Positions 48,840 through 58,155 of a stretch of DNA of 64,000 nucleotides are shown in pieces. Within the stretch, counting starts at the first letter, position 1. Each line of letters begins with the position of its first letter. This stretch comes from Maribacter arcticus (GTDB lineage: Bacteria; Bacteroidota; Bacteroidia; Flavobacteriales; Flavobacteriaceae). The notes under the pieces were generated by a model that was given only the letters and a program-made list of their open reading frames with translations, did no database searches and was not told the origin of the DNA. The position numbers and the translations under genes are program-made. The stretch is taken from the NCBI RefSeq assembly GCF_900167935.1, contig NZ_FUYL01000011.1, forward strand, positions 1 through 64,000. The letters run 5' to 3'.

Positions 48840-50216
48840 TTAGTTTTGTGCTGCGTGTTCCGCAATGCTGTTTAATTTTTCTTCAATGGCTTGTTTTGAT
48901 AGCCATTTGCCTTTTACAACCACACCTTCAATTTGTTGAAGTGCAGCTAGGTTTTCTAAAGGATTGCTATCAAGGATAATCAAATCGGCCGAGAGACCTT
49001 CTTTCACTTGCCCGAATTCATCCAAAGCACCAAAGTACTTTGCAGGATTTATAGTTCCGGACTGAATAATTTCTAAACTAGTAAGACCTGCATTTTGCAT
49101 TCCTTTAACCTCATGCTGAATCGAAAATCCAGGTACATTAAAAAGTTGTGGTGCATCTGACCCAAGCAATATTCCGTGGCCATTATCCTGTAATTTTTTA
49201 ATAAGTTGTTTACGAATGTCGTCAAATTGTTGCCATTGGGTTTCGCTGAAACTTTCATCTTGCATGGAAGTTTCTTTGGTAGTCTTCCATTTCTCTAATG
49301 TAGATTTTGGCATATACTTCATTTCTGGTTGATTCAGTAATTCATCGGCGGTTATTGGAGCGAACCATCTTTCAAAAAGGCTTTGTGTGGGTACGATCCA
49401 AACCTTATGTTTTTTTGCAAGAGCAACTAGTTCATCAATATTAGTAGTGTCTGCCAGAGGGGTAAAGGCATATCCAAAGAAGCCATTTTCATCGGCTTTT
49501 ACATTAGCTGATGTGGGCACTAGACCTTCAAGGAAACCGTCTACATGATCGATGGAGGCATAATTGCTCTCAAGGGCGTGACGAACACCTACATCGACAG
49601 GCACGTGGCCAGCAAAGGTTATACCAACTTTGTTCGCTGTTTCAACAGCCTGATCAAAAACATCTCTTTGTATACCTGGGTGTATTTTAAGAAAGTCATA
49701 CCCGTCTTTTTGATATTGGGTTACTTTCTCAACTGCTTCTTCTTTAGTTTTTACGGAATTACCATTTAATGATGGACTGGAAACATAAATTCTTGGGCTT
49801 AACAATGTTCCTTCATGAGCTTGCTTTCTTAAATCGAGATGCAATGGGTCTCCCAACATACCTCGTATTGTCGTAACACCATTTGAAAGGTATAGAAAAA
49901 GGGTTTCTTCAATTCGCTCTTGGGAGGTAGTGGGCGGCGGAATATGGGCGTGCATTTCTGCCAAACCCGGCATAAGATATTTTGCTGTGCCATCTATCAG
50001 CGTATCAAAGTTATTAGTATTAAGTTTATCAATGGTGATACCTTTAATCCTTCCAGAATCGATGATTACGTTTCGGTTTTCTAATAGTTTACCTGTTTCT
50101 ACATCTATTATGGTAATGTTAGAAATAAGCATATCCTGTTTTTCATGAATAACCTTTGATTCTTTGCAGGAGGTAAAAAATAGTAGTGTTAGAAAAAGAT
50201 AGGATAGTGTTCTCAT
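48840..50216 (-). CDS. Amidohydrolase lipoprotein, paralogue 2
   Basis: This 458-residue protein has a lipoprotein signal (LSYLFLTLLFFTSCKESK). Active-site segments: MPGLAEMHAHIPPP (HxH), FLKIHPGIQRDVFDQAVETA (Lys), ITFAGHVPVDVGVRHALESN, ASIDHVDGF and ILLGSDAPQLFNVPG (Asp). It is the middle of three tandem paralogues with gaps of 6 bases upstream and 4 bases downstream, so they are one transcript. All three carry different metal-site surroundings, so they probably have different substrates. Confidence 0.88.
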   Translation of the reverse strand: MRTLSYLFLTLLFFTSCKESKVIHEKQDMLISNITIIDVETGKLLENRNVIIDSGRIKGITIDKLNTNNFDTLIDGTAKYLMPGLAEMHAHIPPPTTSQERIEETLFLYLSNGVTTIRGMLGDPLHLDLRKQAHEGTLLSPRIYVSSPSLNGNSVKTKEEAVEKVTQYQKDGYDFLKIHPGIQRDVFDQAVETANKVGITFAGHVPVDVGVRHALESNYASIDHVDGFLEGLVPTSANVKADENGFFGYAFTPLADTTNIDELVALAKKHKVWIVPTQSLFERWFAPITADELLNQPEMKYMPKSTLEKWKTTKETSMQDESFSETQWQQFDDIRKQLIKKLQDNGHGILLGSDAPQLFNVPGFSIQHEVKGMQNAGLTSLEIIQSGTINPAKYFGALDEFGQVKEGLSADLIILDSNPLENLAALQQIEGVVVKGKWLSKQAIEEKLNSIAEHAAQN

Positions 50217-50222
50217 GACTAT

Positions 50223-51659
50223 TTATTTTATGTGATTAGCGATTGGTTTCAATAAGTTTTCAAGTGATGTTTCGGTATAGATAACACCATTTGTTAGCAC
50301 CATGAATATATTTTTGGTTTGCTTAATATCTTCTAATGGATTGCTGTTAAGTAATACGATATCGGCTATTTTACCTTTGGATATTGTACCGTAATCATCG
50401 CTCTTTTTTAAAAACTTAGCTCCATTGTAAGCAGAAGCTCGTAGGGCATCTAAAGGCGAAATGCCGATAGCAACCATAGCTTCTAATTCTTTATGTAAAG
50501 AAATACCAGGGTATGTATAGCTGTTATACGCACCACTATCTGAACCCGCCAAGAGTGAAACTCCGTTATTATTTAATTTAAATGCGAGCTGCCCAAAAAA
50601 TTGGTCTAAAGCCTTACGGTCGGTTACTTGCTTTTTTGATGCATTTTTCACGCGGTCAATTCTACCTTGATATGTTTTTTGAATACCAGGAGACATAAAT
50701 TGTAAATAGGTGTCTTTTGAATGGTCTACTTCATCTAAATAGCTTAATACACCACCAATATGTAACGTAGGTACAACAAAGACATTATTCTGTTTTAGCT
50801 TCGTGAAGGTCTCCATTGCAGTAGAATCAGAATAAGAGGATTGTAACAAGGGCATAGCATCCCAGAAGCCTATTTCCTTTTTAATTAACTGTTCAGTTAT
50901 TTCTTTTTCATTAGAAGAACAGCCCTTCATAACATAGTATAAATGCTCAATGGCGTTTATACCTGCATCAATGGTAGCATCAAGCTCAACCGTAAATGGC
51001 ATATGCCCAGAAGTAATAAGGTTTCTCTTCTCTGCTTCTTGAATGGTCTTCAGGTAATTGTCTCCAGAAATTTGGCTATCATACAGTTTTACAAAATCTA
51101 CAGGTATAGCTTGTAAGGAATCTAATGCTTTATTGATGTCTTCATCATTTTCAACTTCTAATGACCCAGCCCAAGTGGCCCCAGGGCCATCTATTTTAGG
51201 TCCAGAGGTGAAGATCGAAGGACCTGTTAATTTTTTATCTGCAATTGCTGTTTTCCATTCCATTACAGATGATGTTAAATCACCACCTGCATCGCGAACT
51301 GATGTAATACCGTTTGCTATGTAAAGATTTAGAAAATTTTTGTTCGCTTCTATTAAAGAATCACCACCTCTAAAATGCACATGATTATCCCAAAAACCTG
51401 GTAATGCATATTTACCTGAACCATCGATTGTTTGGTTTGCTTTTGCTTTTGAATTTTCAAAAGCTGCTTCTATACGAGCAAAATGACCATCTTTTAAGTA
51501 AATATTCGATGCATCTATTTGTCCAGTTTCTAAATTAATGATGTTTACGTTCTTAATAGCGACATCATATACAGCATCGGGTTCTGATGTACAGGAAAAC
51601 ATAGTCGCAAAGCAAAACATGCTTAGACTGAGTTGTTTGATTTTAATTGAGCTTGGCAT
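50223..51659 (-). CDS. Amidohydrolase lipoprotein, paralogue 3
   Basis: This 478-residue protein has a lipoprotein signal (LSLSMFCFATMFSCTSEPD). Metal-site segments: LPGFWDNHVHFRGGDS (HxH), FVKLYDSQISGDNYLKTIQE (Lys), LITSGHMPFTVELDATIDAG, AIEHLYYVM and VSLLAGSDSGAYNSYTYPG (Asp). First gene of the tandem trio. Its start lies 33 bases after the stop of the CDP-alcohol phosphatidyltransferase gene on the same strand, so co-transcription is likely. Confidence 0.88.
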   Translation of the reverse strand: MPSSIKIKQLSLSMFCFATMFSCTSEPDAVYDVAIKNVNIINLETGQIDASNIYLKDGHFARIEAAFENSKAKANQTIDGSGKYALPGFWDNHVHFRGGDSLIEANKNFLNLYIANGITSVRDAGGDLTSSVMEWKTAIADKKLTGPSIFTSGPKIDGPGATWAGSLEVENDEDINKALDSLQAIPVDFVKLYDSQISGDNYLKTIQEAEKRNLITSGHMPFTVELDATIDAGINAIEHLYYVMKGCSSNEKEITEQLIKKEIGFWDAMPLLQSSYSDSTAMETFTKLKQNNVFVVPTLHIGGVLSYLDEVDHSKDTYLQFMSPGIQKTYQGRIDRVKNASKKQVTDRKALDQFFGQLAFKLNNNGVSLLAGSDSGAYNSYTYPGISLHKELEAMVAIGISPLDALRASAYNGAKFLKKSDDYGTISKGKIADIVLLNSNPLEDIKQTKNIFMVLTNGVIYTETSLENLLKPIANHIK

Positions 51660-51692
51660 GTTAGATTGGTTAAGGTAGAAAGGTAAAAATAA

Positions 51693-52460
51693 TTATGTAT
51701 TCATTAATTGTCTTATCAAGATAAATACAAAAATTAGTAGACTATACCCTATAAAAAAAGGAATTATATAGGCTTTAAAGCCTAAGACTAAAAAGAGTCC
51801 GATTAGCAGTAATTGAAAGCCTAGACCAAATGTTGAGACTGCGGTCATAAGCCAATTGGGTAAATATTTACCCTTTATGGCATTCTTATCTAGACCATAA
51901 ATAATACGATCATATGGGCCATAGCAAAATGAATAGAAGCGGTACAGTATGTCGACGGTTTGTTGATTTTCACCTCTTAGGGCTGTGGGAGTTTTATTCT
52001 CAAATACTCTACTTGTGGTATCGCCATTATGTCTATTTCTTAAAATTACATAGTAATAATTGTAGAGTGTACCTTGTAATTCTAGTCCAACAAAAGCTAG
52101 CAATGCTAAGAAAAAATCGCTATTGGTGATATACCAAATAGAAAGTATGAAAAGCAGATTAAGTATGAAATCTGAAATAGAGTCAAAGTAACGACCAGTA
52201 TGTGATGGTGTATTCTTTAATCGCGCCAATTCACCATCTGCAGCATCGAGAACCGATTTTAGAACAAGAAAAAATAAAGCAGACCAATAAAAGTTGTTTA
52301 GTATAAAAGCAATTGCCAAAAGTCCGCAGACCGTAAAGGCTATTGTAACATGTATTGGTGTATAAATTGTTGTTTTTAAACGGTTAGCAATTAAGAAGGC
52401 AAAGGGCCTACCGTAATCAGATAAGTCCAGGAACTGATGTTCCTTAGGTAATTTAGACAT
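51693..52460 (-). CDS. CDP-alcohol phosphatidyltransferase family protein
   Basis: This 255-residue integral membrane enzyme has five or six helices and the family active-site pattern D-G-x2-A-R-x8-G-x3-D-x3-D, seen here as LDAADGELARLKNTPSHTGR and YFDSISDF (about residues 85-112). It transfers a phospho-alcohol from CDP to another alcohol in phospholipid or inositol-lipid synthesis. The inserted loop LRNRHNGDTTSRVFENKTPT is long for the family. Substrate unknown. Confidence 0.87.
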   Translation of the reverse strand: MSKLPKEHQFLDLSDYGRPFAFLIANRLKTTIYTPIHVTIAFTVCGLLAIAFILNNFYWSALFFLVLKSVLDAADGELARLKNTPSHTGRYFDSISDFILNLLFILSIWYITNSDFFLALLAFVGLELQGTLYNYYYVILRNRHNGDTTSRVFENKTPTALRGENQQTVDILYRFYSFCYGPYDRIIYGLDKNAIKGKYLPNWLMTAVSTFGLGFQLLLIGLFLVLGFKAYIIPFFIGYSLLIFVFILIRQLMNT

Positions 52461-52597
52461 TTAATAGACATCTTCGGGAAAACCAATAACGGAAACACGT
52501 TGGCTTGGTACACCACAAAAGCGAATGTAAAAATAAGGCTTAATTAACAATTAAGTAAATACGGGTAGAGTGGGGTTTAAGCAATTTATTTTCTATT

Positions 52598-53179
52598 TTA
52601 TCGACCGCCTCCATTTCTGTATTTTTCATTTTCTGTGCATAACCCAATGATTTCGACAATTCGTTTTAGTCTGGTTTCCTCTCTTTTAGCTTGGTTAAGC
52701 CAGTATAGATAACTCTTACATTGACCTCGGGTAAAATTAGAATAGTTCTCGAATGCTTTGGGGTTCTTATTAAATGCTGCTTGTAAATCTTCGGGTATAA
52801 CTCCATTTTCAACATTATCTAGTGAAGTCCATGAGCCATTTTCCTTGGCGATTTTAATTGATGCTAATCCGGTAGCATGCATAAGTCCTTCGGTCTTCAA
52901 TTTTTTTATATGATTTTTATTAACCTTACTCCAAACACTTTTGGGTTTTCGCGGACAAAAATATTGGCGTCTCTTGCCATCTCCTAAACTTTTAACCGTA
53001 CTGTCAATCCATCCATAACAAAGGGCAACACGCACAGCTTCTTCCCATCGCATACTATCATTTTCGTGTGCTACAGTGTAGAAAATGAGATAGATACCAT
53101 TATAGTTAGAATGATTATTATGTAACCATTCTTTAAAATCTATGTCATTTCTGAAATATAACTCTGGTAATTTTGTCAT
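52598..53179 (-). CDS. YdeI/OmpD-associated family protein
   Basis: This 193-residue protein has FKEWLHNNHSNYNGIYLIFY, WEEAVRVALCYGWIDSTVKS, RRQYFCPRKPKSVWSKVNKN and EDLQAAFNKNPKAFENYSNF, which is the YdeI-type helical domain. The function in bacteria is poorly understood (a link to antimicrobial peptide resistance has been reported for some relatives). It stands alone on the minus strand, divergent from the giant dehydrogenase gene at 53305. Confidence 0.85.
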   Translation of the reverse strand: MTKLPELYFRNDIDFKEWLHNNHSNYNGIYLIFYTVAHENDSMRWEEAVRVALCYGWIDSTVKSLGDGKRRQYFCPRKPKSVWSKVNKNHIKKLKTEGLMHATGLASIKIAKENGSWTSLDNVENGVIPEDLQAAFNKNPKAFENYSNFTRGQCKSYLYWLNQAKREETRLKRIVEIIGLCTENEKYRNGGGR

Positions 53180-53304
53180 AATTCATTATTTGTAGATAAA
53201 TTTTTCATAAAAATACAATGTTTCATAGGTAATCTATTGGTTTATAAAGATTCGAACACTATTTTTATCAATTCTTAAATCAACTAATCAACAACATTTT
53301 ACGT

Positions 53305-56300
53305 ATGAAGAAAATTTTAATGGTGCTGCTTTTGGGCTTTGCACTTACTATTGTCTCATGTGGTGGCAATAAACGTGATGGGGAACCAAAGGTTTTGGTC
53401 TTTTCAAAAACCATGGGTTTTAAACACGCTTCCATTCCTACAGGAATAGCGGCTATTCAAAAATTAGGTCAAGAAAACGGTTTTGCCGTAGATACGACCA
53501 AGAATGCAGAACTATTTACTGATGAAAATCTTAAACAGTATTCTGCTATTATCTTTATGAGTACAACTGGTAATGTACTTGACCAATTTCAAGAGGCCGC
53601 GTTTGAGCGTTATATTCAAGCCGGTGGAGGTTATGTTGGGGTACATGCCGCAGCAGACACTGAGTACGATTGGGGATGGTATAATGATTTGGCTGGTGCA
53701 CAGTTTTTAAGTCATCCAAGTGGTACGCCTACTGCTGATTTTATCATTAAGGATAAAAATTTCATAGCGACTAAATTTTTTACAGATAGTGTTTGGAATA
53801 GAACAGATGAGTTGTATAACTACAAAAACATCAATCCAGATATAAATGTATTAATGACATTAGATGAATCTTCTTATGAAGGAGGACAGAACGGTGATTT
53901 TCATCCGATAGCATGGTACCATGATTTTGATGGTGGTCGTGCATTTTATACAGGTGGCGGTCATACAGATGAAAGTTTTTCTGAAGATTTATTTGTAAAA
54001 CATCTTTTAGGAGGAATTCAATATGCCATTGGTGATAATTTGAATTTAGATTATGCTAAGGTAAAGTCACAAATTCCACCAGATGCGGATCGTTTTGCAA
54101 AAGTTGTTTTGAGCGAGGGTCAGTTTTTTGAGCCTACAGAAATGGCAGTTTTACCTAATGGCGACGTATTAGTTGCACAACGTAGGGGTGAAGTGGTGTT
54201 ATTTAATAATGAAACTCAAGAATTAACAGAGGTTGCAAAACTAGACGTGTATTGTAAAACATTGGAGACTCCTGGAGTTAATGCAGAAGAAGGCCTTATG
54301 GGCTTACAGAAAGACCCAGATTATGCTAATAATCATTGGATTTACTTGTATTATGCACCAACCGGTGATAAATGGATAAACCGTCTTTCACGTTTCAAAT
54401 ACATGGATGGTAATTTCGATTTAGTTTCTGAACAGGTGATTTTAGAAATTGATTCTCAAAGAGAAATATGCTGTCATACAGGTGGTTCAATTGCTTTTGG
54501 TCCTGATAACTTACTTTACCTATCGACCGGAGACAACTCTACTCCATTTAATGAGAAGGGCGAGAAATATGTAAACAACGGTTTTGCTCCTTTAAATGAT
54601 ACACCAGGTCACGAGCAATTTGATGCAAGACGTTCATCGGGAAACACGAATGATCTTCGTGGTAAAATTTTAAGAATAAAAGTAAAGGAAGATGGTACGT
54701 ATGATATTCCAGAAGGCAACTTGTTCGCAGTAGGTACTGAAAAAACAAGACCTGAAATATATACTATGGGTCATAGAAATCCGTATAGAATATCCGTAGA
54801 CATGAAAAGAGGATATGTTTATTGGGGTGATGTTGGGCCAGATGCTAGAGCAGATAGTTTAAGTACCAGAGGACCAAGAGGATATGATGAAATGAACCAA
54901 GCACGTAAGGCAGGTAACTTCGGCTGGCCTTTATTTATTGGTAATAACTATGCTTATAATGAGTATAATTATGAAACAGGTGAAAGCGGACCGGCATTTG
55001 ACCCTGAAAAACCGATGAATACTTCTAGAAACAATACTGGTTTAACAGAATTGCCACCTGCAATCCCAGCATATGTTTATTATCCTTATGTAGAATCAGG
55101 TGAGTTTCCTCAAACTGAAACAGGAGGTAGAAATGCAATGGCAGGTCCAACCTATTATTCAGATTTATACCAAGGTGATGAGAAGCTACCAAGTTATTAT
55201 GACGGTAAAGTTATCATCTATGATTGGATGCGAGGTTGGATGTTCGCAGTGCACTTAGCTGAAGATGGTAGTTTCAGTAAAATGGAGCCTTTTGCACCTA
55301 ATGTAAAGTTGAATAACTTAATAGATATGGAAGTAGGTCCGAATGGTAAAATCTATCTTCTAGAGTACGGAAGTGGTTGGTTCTCTCAAAATGCAAATTC
55401 TGCTTTAGGATATATCGAATTTAACGGCGGTAATAGACCACCGGTAATTGATAATCTAATTGTAGAGCACACATCTGGTAAACTACCATTAGCGGTAACG
55501 GCAAGCACAGAAGCTGTTGACCGTGAAGGTGATGCTGTTAAATACATGTGGGATTTTGGTAATGGTGAAACCAAAGAAACAACAGAACCTAATGTAAGCT
55601 ATACGTATACTGATGCTGGTTCCTACAAATTGAATGTAACTGCTTCTGATGATAAAGGTGCTTCAGCTACTAGTGAAAGTACAAGTATTGTAGCAGGTAA
55701 TTCTAGACCAGAAGTTGCTATCTCTTTAGGGGGTGACATACCGTCATTTTATTTGGCAGGACAAAAAATCGATTACGATGTATCGGTTACAGATCCTGAC
55801 GGTGCTACCATAGACCCAAAAAATATCTTCGTAAGTGTTGATTATTTGGAAGGAATGGATAAGGTAGCCATGAGCTTAGGTCACCAACAAGTTTCTGCTG
55901 CGGTTACAGGTAAAGCATTGACCCAGTCAATGGATTGTAAGACGTGTCATAAAGAAGCAGAAGCATCTATTGGTCCGAATTACAAAGATGTAGCGAATAA
56001 GTATAAAGAACGTCGTGATGCAGCTACTTACATACAAGGTAAGATTGTTACAGGTGGTAGTGGTGTTTGGGGCGAGGTTACTATGCCTGCGCATCCGAAG
56101 ATTTCATCAGATGAATCTAGACAGATTGCATTATATATTCTTTCATTATCTGGTGATCAAAAGAAAGAGGAATCTTTGCCAGCTAACGGTACAATTACGG
56201 CAGCGCCATCAACGCCAGGTCATATGCTTGTTATAACAGCAAGTTATACCGATGAAGGTGCAGAAGGTACAATTCCACTTACAGGATCTAAATCTATTGC

Positions 56301-56700
56301 AATACCAAGTAGTACAGTTAAATTTTCTGATACAATGAAAGTTGATGGTATGCAAGCAATGAGTTTTGGTGGTATGGATTTATTATTAATAAACAAATCT
56401 TCAGGATGGTTCGTTTTGGAGAATGTTTCTTTAAAAGGAGTTAAGTCGGTATCGCTAACTTCGGGATGGCAAGCACCACCTACAATGTTCTTTGATTTTG
56501 AAATTCATGAGAATTCTGCTAATGGACCTTTAATTGGTAAAGGACAACTTCCGGCACAAGCAGGAGGTTCTCAAGGAACAATGTTTACAATTCCAATTAC
56601 TGAAACGGTTACTGGTGAAGGTCCTTACTATATCACTTTTAAAGGTGAAGAAGGTAAAGAGCTTTCTCAGTTAGCCTTAACCGGTGCTGTTTTTAAATAA
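53305..56700 (+). CDS. Giant lipoprotein: ThuA domain, PQQ-type sugar dehydrogenase, PKD, cytochrome c, carbohydrate-binding domain
   Basis: This 1131-residue protein has a lipoprotein signal (LLLGFALTIVSCGGNK). Domains in order: ThuA (about 28-245; VLVFSKTMGFKHASIPTGIA, YVGVHAAADTEYDWGW, YTGGGHTDESF); glucose/sorbosone dehydrogenase propeller (about 255-705; EEGLMGLQKDPDYANNHWIY, GHRNPYRISVD); PKD domain (about 712-800; YMWDFGNGETKETTE); class I cytochrome c (about 865-960; haem CKTCH with first Cys near 877, Met ligand near 926 in EVTMPAHP); and a beta-sandwich carbohydrate-binding module (about 985-1131). It is a counterpart to the cupredoxin-ended protein at 5610. It should oxidise glycans or sugars and pass electrons to its own haem. 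It stands alone and has a terminator. Confidence 0.9.
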   Translation: MKKILMVLLLGFALTIVSCGGNKRDGEPKVLVFSKTMGFKHASIPTGIAAIQKLGQENGFAVDTTKNAELFTDENLKQYSAIIFMSTTGNVLDQFQEAAFERYIQAGGGYVGVHAAADTEYDWGWYNDLAGAQFLSHPSGTPTADFIIKDKNFIATKFFTDSVWNRTDELYNYKNINPDINVLMTLDESSYEGGQNGDFHPIAWYHDFDGGRAFYTGGGHTDESFSEDLFVKHLLGGIQYAIGDNLNLDYAKVKSQIPPDADRFAKVVLSEGQFFEPTEMAVLPNGDVLVAQRRGEVVLFNNETQELTEVAKLDVYCKTLETPGVNAEEGLMGLQKDPDYANNHWIYLYYAPTGDKWINRLSRFKYMDGNFDLVSEQVILEIDSQREICCHTGGSIAFGPDNLLYLSTGDNSTPFNEKGEKYVNNGFAPLNDTPGHEQFDARRSSGNTNDLRGKILRIKVKEDGTYDIPEGNLFAVGTEKTRPEIYTMGHRNPYRISVDMKRGYVYWGDVGPDARADSLSTRGPRGYDEMNQARKAGNFGWPLFIGNNYAYNEYNYETGESGPAFDPEKPMNTSRNNTGLTELPPAIPAYVYYPYVESGEFPQTETGGRNAMAGPTYYSDLYQGDEKLPSYYDGKVIIYDWMRGWMFAVHLAEDGSFSKMEPFAPNVKLNNLIDMEVGPNGKIYLLEYGSGWFSQNANSALGYIEFNGGNRPPVIDNLIVEHTSGKLPLAVTASTEAVDREGDAVKYMWDFGNGETKETTEPNVSYTYTDAGSYKLNVTASDDKGASATSESTSIVAGNSRPEVAISLGGDIPSFYLAGQKIDYDVSVTDPDGATIDPKNIFVSVDYLEGMDKVAMSLGHQQVSAAVTGKALTQSMDCKTCHKEAEASIGPNYKDVANKYKERRDAATYIQGKIVTGGSGVWGEVTMPAHPKISSDESRQIALYILSLSGDQKKEESLPANGTITAAPSTPGHMLVITASYTDEGAEGTIPLTGSKSIAIPSSTVKFSDTMKVDGMQAMSFGGMDLLLINKSSGWFVLENVSLKGVKSVSLTSGWQAPPTMFFDFEIHENSANGPLIGKGQLPAQAGGSQGTMFTIPITETVTGEGPYYITFKGEEGKELSQLALTGAVFK

Positions 56701-56725
56701 CATTTTAGTTTTATAATTGAATTAA

Positions 56726-56753
56726 AAAGCCCGCTATTGAGCGGGCTTTTTTT
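56726..56753 (+). terminator. Rho-independent terminator of the giant dehydrogenase gene
   Basis: AGCCCGCT-attg-AGCGGGCT forms a perfect 8-bp GC-rich stem with a 4-base loop, preceded by A-rich and followed by TTTTTTT, 27 bases after the stop codon. Confidence 0.93.
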
Positions 56754-56801
56754 ATTGGTATGTTCAATCTTTCTATTGCTTACTATGTATGATTAATAAG
56801 A

Positions 56802-57272
56802 CTACCTGTTCAATTTTTGACTTATCGACTCGCCGATTTTCATCAATAAGTTAGTTTCTGCTTCTGTGAAATCATAAGGTACAGGCTTTGCTATACCAAT
56901 GGTTCCATATAATTTTTCATTGTACATCAATGGAGCGGCCAATGAACCTTCAACTTTGGTGTCTTTTGCCGAAGGTCTCGCTACACCAGAATCATCTGTT
57001 TGTAGATTACACATTTCTACAGGTTTTCTACGTTCCGCTGCAATGCCCGCCATTCCTTTTCCAATAGGAATAGTAGATAATTTTGGAATTAAAAATTCAG
57101 GAATACCTTGTTGAGCTTGCAGTTGTAATAGTGAGTCGTTATCTAAAAAGTGTAATGTTCCTGTAGAACAATTGAAATGCTCTAAGGTTAGTTTTAATAG
57201 ATTTTCCCAGTTAGGGGCATCTTTCAATAATTCAACTTTTACCGTTTTTGGTATTTCAATTGTGCTGTTCAT
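56802..57272 (-). CDS. GAF domain protein
   Basis: This 156-residue protein is a single GAF domain (about 15-153): LKLTLEHFNCSTGTLHFLDN, LLQLQAQQGIPEFLIPKLST, GKGMAGIAAERRKPVEMCNL, GSLAAPLMYNEKLYGTIGIA. No output domain is attached, so it is either a free-standing sensor or a small enzyme of the free methionine sulfoxide reductase kind; only one Cys (MCNL) fits that enzyme's set, so the sensor reading is preferred. Ligand unknown. Confidence 0.87.
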   Translation of the reverse strand: MNSTIEIPKTVKVELLKDAPNWENLLKLTLEHFNCSTGTLHFLDNDSLLQLQAQQGIPEFLIPKLSTIPIGKGMAGIAAERRKPVEMCNLQTDDSGVARPSAKDTKVEGSLAAPLMYNEKLYGTIGIAKPVPYDFTEAETNLLMKIGESISQKLNR

Positions 57273-57366
57273 TTTATATTATTTCTATAATACCGATTAA
57301 CTAAGAAGGTATTTAAGTTATAGTATGATAAAGGTACGTTTAATCTGTTTTCGATAATAGTAACCG

Positions 57367-57972
57367 CTAAGCAACTTTTGTTCCTTTTGGTGGTCTTCGG
57401 TATGCATAGTATCCTAAGACAGCATTTATGGCCTTGGCAATAGCTATTCTGATAGGAAATAACTCTTCGCCTAATGATTCATCAATAGAACGTAATTGCA
57501 TGTAGTAATTACTGATAAGGGGATAATCTTTTTTTGCAGCAATATGCGACTCCGCTTTAGCAACGGCAACTGGCATTCCCTCTTTTATAGGTTTACAGGT
57601 TACCAGTATAGGTTTGTCATTTTTATGAAGCATGGCCGAAAATCCAAATAATCTACAGATTAGACCGCGATGCGCATAGTCAGAACAGAAACCGATATCA
57701 CCAGGAGCCAGAATAGTATTTAAAACAGGGCATAATGTGGTAGACTTATCGTTATTCAATTTATCGAGCCATTCTTCTGCTTCACCATTTTTGAAAAGTG
57801 AATACGCCAAGGGTAAGAACTCTAACGCTGAAGCATTGATGTCGGGTTTACTGCAGCATTTGCCGCAATTGGGCATGCAGCCCAGTCCTGTGGATTTTTG
57901 AAAGGAGCCCACTTCCTTTTCCAATTGGTTGAAAACACGTTCTACCGCTCGAACTTTTAGGTATATCGACAA
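57367..57972 (-). CDS. YkgJ-like cysteine-cluster protein
   Basis: This 201-residue protein has an N-terminal GCMPNCGKCCSKPDI cysteine cluster, then TLCPVLN and GFCSDYAHRGLICRLFGFSA, the pattern of the YkgJ (CxxCxxCC) family thought to bind zinc or an iron-sulfur cluster. Further Cys at about 131 (VTCKPIKEG). No signal peptide. The frame starts at TTG 57972 with no ATG in reach and a stop codon just upstream. It is same-strand with the GAF gene, 94 bases away. Confidence 0.8.
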   Translation of the reverse strand: MSIYLKVRAVERVFNQLEKEVGSFQKSTGLGCMPNCGKCCSKPDINASALEFLPLAYSLFKNGEAEEWLDKLNNDKSTTLCPVLNTILAPGDIGFCSDYAHRGLICRLFGFSAMLHKNDKPILVTCKPIKEGMPVAVAKAESHIAAKKDYPLISNYYMQLRSIDESLGEELFPIRIAIAKAINAVLGYYAYRRPPKGTKVA

Positions 57973-58155
57973 AGTCTAATTTAAGCCGGCGAAGGTAGAC
58001 TAAGTTTACATGCACTGAACAAAAGCACAATTTTTTATACGATAATATTTAATTTTGAAGAAGGAGGTGCTAATAAGTTGAAAATCAATTTTTTATATTT
58101 GTATACTTCTCTCCATTTTGGAGATAAATATTTCGTGGAAAGTGTCAGAATTACG

